Below are positions 14,127-20,759 of a stretch of 31,642 nucleotides of DNA, one piece after another (position 1 is the first letter of the stretch; each line of letters opens with the position of its first letter). The stretch is taken from assembly GCA_964466385.1 (NCBI GenBank), contig CAYXNM010000013.1:1-31642 (forward strand), written 5' to 3'. The stretch comes from UBA5972 sp964466385 (GTDB lineage Bacteria > Pseudomonadota > Alphaproteobacteria > Rhodobacterales > Rhodobacteraceae). The notes beneath the pieces were generated by a model. The model saw nothing but the letters and a program-made list of their open reading frames with translations, was not told the DNA's origin and did not search any database. A program made the position numbers and the translations under genes.

Positions 14127-14792
14127 TCAATCCGGTACGGAAAAAGCCAGAACACGGCTGATTTCGGAATATCGCGCACCGCTTTCCTCATGCCACGCGT
14201 TGAACGCAGTCTGAACTTTTCCAAGCGCCGTTTTGGATGTGGCCGCCCCGTCAATGACCCCCGCGGCGTTGAGCGCCGAAACCACCGAACGCGACAGAAT
14301 GAAACTGTCATACCCGGCGAACCTGAGCGCGTACTGCCCCGTCGCACCCCCCAGTCGGCTGCCCCGTTTCTTCAACAGCGAAAACAGCCCCACAGTATCG
14401 GCGTAGGGCCATGCTCCGATACAGGCCGCCGCCGAACCGTGTTCCCGCGCCAGATCGGAAAGGAAAACCGCGTTATCGCGCACCGACAGGATCTTGGCGG
14501 CATGGCGCACGATGCCTGTGTCCTTGAGATGCCGGTCAAGATCATCGTCCGACATCATCGCGTTTCTGGCGATGTCAAAACCCCTGAATGCCTTTTCGAA
14601 CCCCGGCCACTTGTTTTCAACGACGCTCCAGTTGAAACCCGCCTGGAACACGCGCTTTGAGAATTCAGACAGCAGGCGGTCGTCACTGAGGCCGGACAGG
14701 GGCATCTGTGGCGCCGACGAAATAAGGGCGGCCAGCGCCGCGCCGCCTTTGCGTTTTTCGGCAAGCGCCCTGATTGTTGCAAAACTCTTCAT
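14127..14792 (-). CDS. DNA-3-methyladenine glycosylase I-like protein (divergent Tag)
   Basis: This 221-aa protein resembles the Tag branch of HhH DNA glycosylases, which excise 3-methyladenine. The recognisable block is FQAGFNWSVVENKWPGFEKA (49-68), matching the QAGLSW region of E. coli Tag, followed by DDDLDRHLKDTGIVRHAAKI, which matches its EEDVERLVQDAGIIRHRGKI segment. Trp55 aligns with the substrate-contacting Trp46. The position of catalytic Glu38 is Arg47 here, and the N-terminal and C-terminal Cys/His zinc ligands of E. coli Tag are not found. Activity may therefore differ. The alignment is by eye. The start ATG overlaps the recO stop (ATGA), so the two are probably co-translated. Confidence 0.82.
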   Translation of the reverse strand: MKSFATIRALAEKRKGGAALAALISSAPQMPLSGLSDDRLLSEFSKRVFQAGFNWSVVENKWPGFEKAFRGFDIARNAMMSDDDLDRHLKDTGIVRHAAKILSVRDNAVFLSDLAREHGSAAACIGAWPYADTVGLFSLLKKRGSRLGGATGQYALRFAGYDSFILSRSVVSALNAAGVIDGAATSKTALGKVQTAFNAWHEESGARYSEISRVLAFSVPD

Positions 14793-15508
14793 TCTCTTGC
14801 CTCTCTGGCTTTACGCAGCAGTGCGACCAGTCGCGACCTTGCGTCGGGAAGGGCGTTGCCGCCCAGTGATCTCGCCAGCCGGTGGTCCAGAAAGTAACCC
14901 GTGGTCTCAAGGCCGCGCAAGATGCCTTTCGGTGTCGTCACGTCCGGATAATCGAGAAGTTGCGACTGCCACTCTCCGGCGGCCTTTGTGCTGACGGCGC
15001 GACCGGATTTGGGTGACACATACGCCAGGTCGTTTTTTTGCCCGGTCACCGCGCAGCTGCCGAGGTCAAGTCCGAAACCCAGACCTTCGAGCAGTCGCAG
15101 TTCCCACAACAGATAGCGTTTGGCGAAATGCCGATCCCCCGGCAGGCCGTCAAGCAGATCGATGGTTGATGCGTAAATGCCGGGGTGCGGCTCGCGCTCC
15201 GGCAAGCCGAATTTCAGCAAACCGCAAATGGAATTCAACCCGGCCAGCGCCTGCCGGTTTCCCATGATCCCGGCCGCGCGCGACGTTTCCAGTTCCACGC
15301 GATAGCTGCCAAGGTGATCTTCGAGTCGGGCACGCCACGCAACATCCAGCTGGTTGCCCGGTTGCAGGACCGGGCCAAGTTTGCGTGATGCACCCCCCCT
15401 TACAATCCCCGCATGACGCCCATGCGCCCGGGTGAAAACCTCGACGATCGTCGAGGTTTCCCCGAACGGCCTGACTGTCAGCAAGACCCCGTTATCGCGC
15501 CATTCCAT
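14789..15508 (-). CDS. recO: DNA repair protein RecO
   Basis: RecO (239 aa) loads RecA onto SSB-coated DNA with RecR and anneals strands. The N-terminal OB fold begins MEWRDNGVLLTVRPFGETST and continues with GRHAGIVRGGASRKLGPVLQPG. The helical C-terminal domain includes YLLWELRLLEGLGFGLDL and an AVTGQKNDLAYVSPKSGRAVS segment. Of the zinc-binding cysteines in other RecO proteins only the first is retained here. The start is an ATG preceded by AGGA within the end of the DUF1491 gene. It follows era, as in many proteobacteria. Confidence 0.93.
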   Translation of the reverse strand: MEWRDNGVLLTVRPFGETSTIVEVFTRAHGRHAGIVRGGASRKLGPVLQPGNQLDVAWRARLEDHLGSYRVELETSRAAGIMGNRQALAGLNSICGLLKFGLPEREPHPGIYASTIDLLDGLPGDRHFAKRYLLWELRLLEGLGFGLDLGSCAVTGQKNDLAYVSPKSGRAVSTKAAGEWQSQLLDYPDVTTPKGILRGLETTGYFLDHRLARSLGGNALPDARSRLVALLRKAREARE

Positions 15509-15517
15509 GCGTCAAAG

Positions 15518-15847
15518 CTATCCTGACAGACCCGGTTCGTCGAGAAGATGGCGACCGGTCCGGTCCTCGACCTCGATGATCCAGACATCGCGGTCGAAGC
15601 CACGCTGCCGCGCCAGCGAGGTTTCGACCTCATGATCCGGCCCTTGTGCAAGCGTGATCCAGATCCGGTTCCCCTCGGGATCAAAGCTGCGCTGAAATGC
15701 CCGCGCCTGTCCGTCAAGCGTGTTGAGCTTGACCAGCACGTTCCCGGCTGTCGCGTCGCCCCGGGCAGTGACAAACGCCGGAATATCCGCCAGCCGCAGC
15801 CGCGCCAGATATGCCTTGACCCAGAATTCCGAGGTCAGCCGGGCCAT
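15518..15847 (-). CDS. DUF1491 family protein
   Basis: This 109-aa soluble protein starts MARLTSEFWVKAYLARLRL, the typical opening of DUF1491, an alphaproteobacterial family of unknown function. It has no signal peptide or membrane segment. VLVKLNTLDGQARAFQRSF, WITLAQGPDHEV and DVWIIEVEDRTGRHLLDEPG make a compact beta-rich domain ending in a conserved LLDEPGL. It starts 2 bases after the era stop and ends 9 bases before recO, so it is transcribed with both. No function should be inferred beyond that linkage. Confidence 0.88.
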   Translation of the reverse strand: MARLTSEFWVKAYLARLRLADIPAFVTARGDATAGNVLVKLNTLDGQARAFQRSFDPEGNRIWITLAQGPDHEVETSLARQRGFDRDVWIIEVEDRTGRHLLDEPGLSG

Positions 15848-15849
15848 AT

Positions 15850-16767
15850 CTAACGCTGATCGCCGTCTTTGAAATCAAGGCCCATTTCGGTGTAACGCTC
15901 GGACTCTTCAAGCCAGTTGGGGCGTACTTTCACCTCTAGGAACAAATGCGCCTTTTGACCCAGAAACGCGCTCAACTCTTGTCGCGCGGCGACACCTATG
16001 GCCTTGATCGTTTCACCCTTTGGGCCAAGCACGATCCCGCGATGGCCCTCGCGGCTGACATAAATCAGTTGGCCGACCCGGACCGAACCGTCCTTGCGTT
16101 CCTCCCAGCTTTCCGTTTCGACGGTCAGTTGGTAGGGCAGTTCCTGATGCAGACGCAGTGTCAGCTTTTCGCGCGTTATTTCAGCGGCGAGCAGGCGCAG
16201 CGGCAAGTCGGCGATCTGGTCTTCGGGGTAAAGCCACGGACCGGTCGGGACAGTCTTGCCAAGCCACTCCTTCAGGTCCTTCACCCCGTGTCCCTTGGAA
16301 GCGGAAATCATGAATGTCTCAGCAAAATCAGAGGCTTCGTTCAGTTTCGTCGTCAGGGCCAGCAAAGCCTCGCTCTTCACGCGGTCAATCTTGTTGATTG
16401 CAAGGGCCACGATCTGGTCCTCCGTTTCCCGTTCTTTCAGCGCCGCAAGGATGTTTTCAACACCCTCCGTCAGGCCGCGATGGGCCTCGATCAGCAAAAC
16501 AACGATGTCCCCGTCCGCCGCACCGGACCAGGCGGCGGAAACCATGGCCCGGTCCAGCCTGCGGCGGGGTTTGAACAGACCGGGCGTATCCACGAACACA
16601 AGCTGTGCGTCGTTGTGAAGGGCCACACCCCGGATGCGGGTTCTTGTCGTCTGGACCTTATGCGTGACGATCGAGACCTTGGCCCCCACCATCGCATTCA
16701 TCAGGGTCGATTTTCCGGCATTGGGTTCGCCGATCAGGGCGATGAAACCACAGCGTCCGGCGCTCAT
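15850..16767 (-). CDS. era: GTPase Era
   Basis: Era (305 aa) is an essential GTPase that binds 16S rRNA near its 3' end and assists 30S assembly. G1 is GEPNAGKS (13-20), G2 lies around QTTRTRIRG (39-47), G3 is DTPG (60-63), and G4 is NKIDRV. The C-terminal KH domain has GIVLGPKGETIKAIG. The length is standard. The ATG start overlaps the rnc stop as ATGA, with AGGGG upstream, repeating the rnc-era coupling known in many bacteria. Confidence 0.97.
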   Translation of the reverse strand: MSAGRCGFIALIGEPNAGKSTLMNAMVGAKVSIVTHKVQTTRTRIRGVALHNDAQLVFVDTPGLFKPRRRLDRAMVSAAWSGAADGDIVVLLIEAHRGLTEGVENILAALKERETEDQIVALAINKIDRVKSEALLALTTKLNEASDFAETFMISASKGHGVKDLKEWLGKTVPTGPWLYPEDQIADLPLRLLAAEITREKLTLRLHQELPYQLTVETESWEERKDGSVRVGQLIYVSREGHRGIVLGPKGETIKAIGVAARQELSAFLGQKAHLFLEVKVRPNWLEESERYTEMGLDFKDGDQR

Positions 16768-17450
16768 TCCCCTGCCTCCAGTGCTTGCAAGAGATCCGCC
16801 GCCGCCGCCTGTTGCGCCTGACGTTTGGACGGTGCTACGGCCGCTGCCATTGCGCCGTTTTCAAGCGAGGCGGTGATCGTGAACTCTGGCGCGTGATCCG
16901 GGCCCTTGCGGTCGGTTTCGGTATAAAGGGGCGGGTTCAGGCCGCGTGCCTGTGCCCATTCCTGAAGCGCAGTCTTGGGGTCGCGGCTTTCTTCCTTGAC
17001 CGTGGAAATCCGGTCGGACCACAGTTTCAGGACGACGCTCCGGGCGACCTCAAAACTGCTGTCCAGATAAACGGCGGCAATCACTGCTTCCATTGCATCC
17101 GCCAAGAGGGCCTGCTTGCGCCGCCCGCCCGACATCATTTCGGAACGCCCAAGTTTCAGAGCGGCCCCCAGATCGATCGAAATGGCCATATCCGCGCAGG
17201 TTTCGCGCCGCACCAATGCGTTGAAACGCGGCGCCAACTGCCCTTCGGAGGCTTGCCTGTCGGCACCGAACAGCGCCTCTGAAATGACCAGAGCCAAAAC
17301 ACGATCCCCGAGAAACTCCAGCCGCTGATTGTCCGGTCGCGTCGGCGAGGACAGGGAAGGATGCGTCAGGGCCTCGATCAGCAGTTCAGGTCGCACGAAA
17401 CTGTGGCCCAACCGGGTCGAAAACGCGCTGATGTCTTTTGACAGTTTCAC
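16764..17450 (-). CDS. rnc: Ribonuclease III
   Basis: RNase III (228 aa) cleaves double-stranded RNA in rRNA and mRNA processing. The nuclease domain has the signature NQRLEFLGDRVLALVISEAL and the second acidic site in ALLADAMEAVIAAVYLDSS. A C-terminal double-stranded RNA-binding domain runs from PKTALQEWAQARG to KRQAQQAAAADLLQAL. I chose GTG at 17450, which overlaps the lepB stop as GTGA and has AAGG at a fitting distance. An upstream start at 17483 would add 11 residues inside lepB. It lies between lepB and era, the classic arrangement. Confidence 0.96.
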   Translation of the reverse strand: MKLSKDISAFSTRLGHSFVRPELLIEALTHPSLSSPTRPDNQRLEFLGDRVLALVISEALFGADRQASEGQLAPRFNALVRRETCADMAISIDLGAALKLGRSEMMSGGRRKQALLADAMEAVIAAVYLDSSFEVARSVVLKLWSDRISTVKEESRDPKTALQEWAQARGLNPPLYTETDRKGPDHAPEFTITASLENGAMAAAVAPSKRQAQQAAAADLLQALEAGE

Positions 17451-18244
17451 TCGATCGCCTTGAAAAACCGATCGCTGCGCCATGTCCAGAACGCCATGAT
17501 CGAGCGCCCCGCCGAGGAGAAAACCACCCGGTCGGCCCGCCCCACGAGGTTTTCAAAGGGCACGAAACCAACGCCTCCCACACTGCGGCTAAACCGGCTG
17601 TCCTGTGAATTGTCGCGATTGTCGCCCATGAAAAAATATTGGCCTTCGGGAACGGTGAAAACCTTGGTGTTGTCCGCAAACCCGTCATCCCGGATGTTGA
17701 GGATGTCGTGCGCAACGCCACCGGGCAAGGTTTCGCGTGAACGTGATTTCGTGCAGGTTTCACCCATCTGCGCATCGTTTTCGCATTTTGGATTGCCGCG
17801 CTGCGGACCCTGCAGCGCTTTGAGTTCGGCAAACTGGCCGGCTGGTTCCACCTTGACGGCCTCGCCATTGATGTAAAGGCGGCCTTTCCTGACCTGAATT
17901 CGGTCACCGGGAAGGCCAATCAGACGTTTGATGAAATCAACATTGCTGACCGGATGCTTGAAGACGACGACATCGCCGCGCTTGGGCTCTCCCGGCAGGA
18001 TACGCCCTGAAAAGGGGCACATCGAAAACGGGCAGGAGTGGCGGGAATACCCGTAGGCCATTTTGTTGACAAACAGGAAATCCCCGATCAGCAGCGTATC
18101 TTTCATGGACCCTGACGGTATCCAGAACGGTTGAAAAAACAGCGTCCTGATGACCCCGGCCAGCAAAAGCGCATAGACGATCGTTTTCGCCCAGTCGACG
18201 ACGGTTTCCACGATACCGATTTCATTCGTAACATTGTCAGCCAT
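17447..18244 (-). CDS. lepB: Signal peptidase I
   Basis: LepB (265 aa) is the inner-membrane protease that removes signal peptides from Sec and Tat substrates. One transmembrane helix lies at about residues 20-38. The catalytic Ser46 is in PSGSMKDTL and Lys106 in DFIKRLIGLPGD. The C-terminal GDNRDNSQDSR box is intact. The periplasmic insert has two cysteine pairs, SCPFSMCPFSG (71, 76) and KCENDAQMGETC (154, 164), which could form disulfides. It is directly coupled to rnc. A possible promoter lies in the 99-base gap upstream. Confidence 0.96.
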   Translation of the reverse strand: MADNVTNEIGIVETVVDWAKTIVYALLLAGVIRTLFFQPFWIPSGSMKDTLLIGDFLFVNKMAYGYSRHSCPFSMCPFSGRILPGEPKRGDVVVFKHPVSNVDFIKRLIGLPGDRIQVRKGRLYINGEAVKVEPAGQFAELKALQGPQRGNPKCENDAQMGETCTKSRSRETLPGGVAHDILNIRDDGFADNTKVFTVPEGQYFFMGDNRDNSQDSRFSRSVGGVGFVPFENLVGRADRVVFSSAGRSIMAFWTWRSDRFFKAIE

Positions 18245-18276
18245 CAGGGGTGCCTGTCTCTTTTGAAGTTGCCGCG

Positions 18277-18305
18277 TTCATGGACACCGACCGGGGTGAA
18301 GTCAA
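18277..18305 (-). promoter_or_regulatory. Possible internal promoter for lepB-rnc-era
   Basis: On the minus strand TTGACT is followed, after 17 bases, by CATGAA, a good -35 with a weak -10. It lies in the 99-base gap between acpS and lepB, the longest gap inside the twelve-gene run, and could give lepB-rnc-era its own transcription. The -10 match is only partial. Confidence 0.25.
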
Positions 18306-18343
18306 GCGCCTGAGGTTACAACTGAATGTGTTTCAAAGCGGCT

Positions 18344-18754
18344 TCAGGGTTCGGGTTGCGGGGGGTACGCCTCGATCACGACAAAAGCCTGCGCCCAGGG
18401 ATGGTCGTCCGTCAGGGTAACGTGAACATGCGCTTCCATCCCCGCCGGAGTCATTTCGCGCAAACGCGCGGCCGCCCACCCGCTGAGATGCATTCGCGGC
18501 TGGCCGCTGCGCATGTTGCTGACCGCCATGTCTTTCCACGAAATGCCCATGCGAAGCCCGGTTCCGAGCGCTTTGGAGCAGGCCTCCTTGGCGGCCCAGC
18601 GTTTGGCATAGGTGCCCGCCGTATCGGACCGGCGCTCGGCCTTGCGTTGTTCGGTCGGGGTAAACACACGGTTGCGGAAACGGTCGCCGAAACGATCCAG
18701 CGTACCGGCAATCCTGTCGATATTGGCCAGATCGGTGCCGATGCCAAGGATCAT
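18344..18754 (-). CDS. acpS: Holo-[acyl-carrier-protein] synthase
   Basis: AcpS (136 aa) transfers 4'-phosphopantetheine from CoA to a serine of acyl carrier protein. The magnesium-binding Asp8 is in MILGIGTDLANIDRI, and the second ligand region is YAKRWAAKEACSKALGTG. Both motifs and the short length are typical of the AcpS type. The start ATG has AAAGGAA eight bases upstream. It follows pdxJ and a secreted hypothetical, and precedes lepB. The pdxJ-acpS link is common in proteobacteria. Confidence 0.95.
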   Translation of the reverse strand: MILGIGTDLANIDRIAGTLDRFGDRFRNRVFTPTEQRKAERRSDTAGTYAKRWAAKEACSKALGTGLRMGISWKDMAVSNMRSGQPRMHLSGWAAARLREMTPAGMEAHVHVTLTDDHPWAQAFVVIEAYPPQPEP

Positions 18755-18782
18755 GGGGCAGGTTCCTTTCGCGTATCGGGGT

Positions 18783-19229
18783 TTATTCCAATGTCACCTG
18801 ACCGGTGGCCTGGTTGATGCGGATGCCGACCGTTCCCCGGTTGGCAGGATCGGCGGTGCCGGTGTCTGGATCGTAGGTGTCGACGCTGATGTTGACCCGC
18901 AACCCTTTCGCGGCATCGTAACTTGCCTTTTGATCCCTGAACCCGATACCAACCCAGCCCATGCCCGGTTGGGCCGATATGACGTGGCAGGCCTGTCCCC
19001 ATTCCGGATCAGGCGACAAGACCAGAAGATGGAACGAGCAACATGCCGGTTCGCCGGCGTCCAGGAGCGCGATCCTGATCGCACCATTGGCAAATATCCG
19101 GGTGTTTTGGGACCACGGCGCGACAAGATTGCGCGCCGAGGAAACCCAGTCGCAATCGTTCACGGTCTGCCCTGTTGCGTGTCCTGCAAGGGCGGTGCAA
19201 AAGGCCGCCGTCAACAAAAGTCGTTTCAT
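18783..19229 (-). CDS. Secreted protein of unknown function between pdxJ and acpS
   Basis: This 148-aa protein begins with a clear signal peptide (MKRLLLTAAFCTALAG, then HATGQ), so it should be periplasmic or secreted. The mature part has four cysteines (26, 63, 64, 81), two adjacent in EPACCSFH, which suggests disulfide bonding. The C-terminal half has an Asp/Gly-rich stretch, DTYDPDTGTADPANRGTVG, and is probably beta-rich. I recognise no family function. It starts 3 bases after pdxJ with GAGGA inside the pdxJ end, so it is co-translated with cofactor and lipid housekeeping genes. It is too conserved in position to dismiss as spurious, but no role can be named. Confidence 0.82.
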   Translation of the reverse strand: MKRLLLTAAFCTALAGHATGQTVNDCDWVSSARNLVAPWSQNTRIFANGAIRIALLDAGEPACCSFHLLVLSPDPEWGQACHVISAQPGMGWVGIGFRDQKASYDAAKGLRVNISVDTYDPDTGTADPANRGTVGIRINQATGQVTLE

Positions 19230-19232
19230 CTT

Positions 19233-20015
19233 TCAATCCTCGCCAAATGTCTCGCGGCGCGCTTCGTCAATCAGCGCACGCATCTGGATCATGGCGTTTT
19301 TCAGCCCGACGAAAATTGCCTCGCCGATCAGAAAGTGTCCGATATTGAGTTCCATCACTTCGGGGAAGGCGGCGACGGGCTTGACCGTATCAAAGGTGAG
19401 GCCGTGGCCCGCGTGAACTTCCAACCCGATGTCATGGGCAAAGGCGGCCATTTCGCGCAATCTCAGGAGCTCGCGATCGCGTTCGTCCAACCTGTTCTCG
19501 GCGTAGGCGTCGCAATAGGCGCCGGTGTGCAGTTCGACAACCGGCGCGCCGATGCGGGCGGCCGCCTCGATCTGCCGCTTGTCGGCAGCGATGAAGATCG
19601 AAACACGGCAGCCTGCATCGCGCAAGGGGGCGATGAAATGGGCAAGCCGGTTTTCTTCGCGGGCAACTTCAAGACCGCCTTCGGTCGTCCGCTCCTCGCG
19701 TTTTTCGGGAACCAGACAAACCGCATGCGGCCTGTGGCGCAGCGCGATCTTCTGCATTTCGTCGGTCGCAGCCATTTCGAAGTTCAACGGGACGGTCAGC
19801 TGATCGGAAAGTGCCTCGATGTCGCTGTCGGTGATGTGGCGGCGATCCTCGCGCAGATGGGCGGTAATGCCGTCAGCGCCCGCCTGCGCTGCCAGCAACC
19901 CGGCCCTGACCGGGTCGGGACAAGCGCCGCCGCGCGCGTTTCTGACGGTGGCCACGTGGTCGATGTTGACCCCCAGCCGAATGTTACCAAGGGGAGCGGT
20001 CAGGCCGGTATTCAT
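19233..20015 (-). CDS. pdxJ: Pyridoxine 5'-phosphate synthase
   Basis: PdxJ (260 aa) condenses 3-amino-2-oxopropyl phosphate with deoxyxylulose 5-phosphate to make pyridoxine 5'-phosphate. The TIM-barrel opens with RLGVNIDHVATVRNARGG, followed by GADGITAHLREDRRHI. VELHTGAY and EVHAGHGLTFDTV carry phosphate-site residues, and ELNIGHFLIGEAIFVGL ends the barrel. I chose the ATG at 20015 because the longer frame (to 20081) overlaps the DUF2062 gene and family members begin just before RLGVNIDHV. The ribosome-binding site is weak. The product PLP serves the PatB-like enzyme at 30125, among others. Confidence 0.95.
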   Translation of the reverse strand: MNTGLTAPLGNIRLGVNIDHVATVRNARGGACPDPVRAGLLAAQAGADGITAHLREDRRHITDSDIEALSDQLTVPLNFEMAATDEMQKIALRHRPHAVCLVPEKREERTTEGGLEVAREENRLAHFIAPLRDAGCRVSIFIAADKRQIEAAARIGAPVVELHTGAYCDAYAENRLDERDRELLRLREMAAFAHDIGLEVHAGHGLTFDTVKPVAAFPEVMELNIGHFLIGEAIFVGLKNAMIQMRALIDEARRETFGED

Positions 20016-20061
20016 ATCAAGAGTCTTTTCGTTGCTGATTCCCGCGATGACCTTATGCCAG

Positions 20062-20709
20062 TCAGGGCGTGTCGTCAGCACTTTTGGCCTTTTTTACGCG
20101 GCGTTCCTTCCAGCGCGCCAGCAATCGGCCCGTTCGCCGTTTCTGATAAGCCGATATCACCGGCCGGCTGATCAGGTAACACGCAATGCCGGAAATCGTG
20201 CCGGGCAGCAGGCCGCCGACAAGATAAGGCAGAAACACATCGGCAACAAAGGCCTGGAGATCGGACCAATCCGCGACACGCACGGTGAACAACGCTTTGA
20301 AATTATACCAGAAATCGGCCGCCGCAAAGCTGAAAAGATGCAAGATGGTCTCGTGGTTGGCAGGGGTTGCCCCCGCGCCCAGCATCCATTGGCCCAGCGA
20401 TAATGCGGACGCGGCGATAAAAGGAAAGGTCAGGGGATTGCCAAAAAACGTGCCAAGAAGGGCCGCAACGACATTACCTCTGAACAGCAGCGCCAGCGCC
20501 GTTGCAAGCACGAAATGCAGTCCGAATAATGGAGTGAAACTGACAAACACCCCCAGTCCGACTCCGCGGGCGATTTTCTGCGGCGTATCGGGCAACCGCC
20601 GCAGACGATGGCCGACATAGCTGACCGCCCGCCGCCAGCCGGAGCGCGGATAAACCCCTTCGATCAGCCAGCGGCCCCAGCTGAGTTTATTGCGTCTCTT
20701 GAATACCAT
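20062..20709 (-). CDS. DUF2062 domain-containing membrane protein
   Basis: This 215-aa protein has a DUF2062 domain. Hydrophobic segments are visible around GVGLGVFVSFTPLFGLHFVL, AALLGTFFGNPLTFPFIAAS and FLPYLVGGLLPGTISGIACY. The GNPLT segment and the preceding FTPLFG are family hallmarks. The N-terminus is basic (MVFKRRNKLSWGRW) and the C-terminus strongly basic. Function is unknown; relatives are often annotated beside glycosyltransferases. It lies 50 bases after rsh and 46 before pdxJ in the same direction. Confidence 0.88.
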   Translation of the reverse strand: MVFKRRNKLSWGRWLIEGVYPRSGWRRAVSYVGHRLRRLPDTPQKIARGVGLGVFVSFTPLFGLHFVLATALALLFRGNVVAALLGTFFGNPLTFPFIAASALSLGQWMLGAGATPANHETILHLFSFAAADFWYNFKALFTVRVADWSDLQAFVADVFLPYLVGGLLPGTISGIACYLISRPVISAYQKRRTGRLLARWKERRVKKAKSADDTP

Positions 20710-20759
20710 TCACTTTCACAATCGCTGCCCGCCGGAACGGAATCACCTCTATTCGCGCC

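Noticed and set aside
14000..14161. A 53-codon plus-strand frame starting MKSGLYVIRLKDG
   Set aside because: It runs through the opposite-strand terminator and into the 3' end of the Tag-like gene, has no clear ribosome-binding site, and its second half is not protein-like.
13919..14347. A 142-codon minus-strand frame overlapping the Tag-like gene
   Set aside because: Most of it is an out-of-frame shadow of that gene, and it crosses the terminator.
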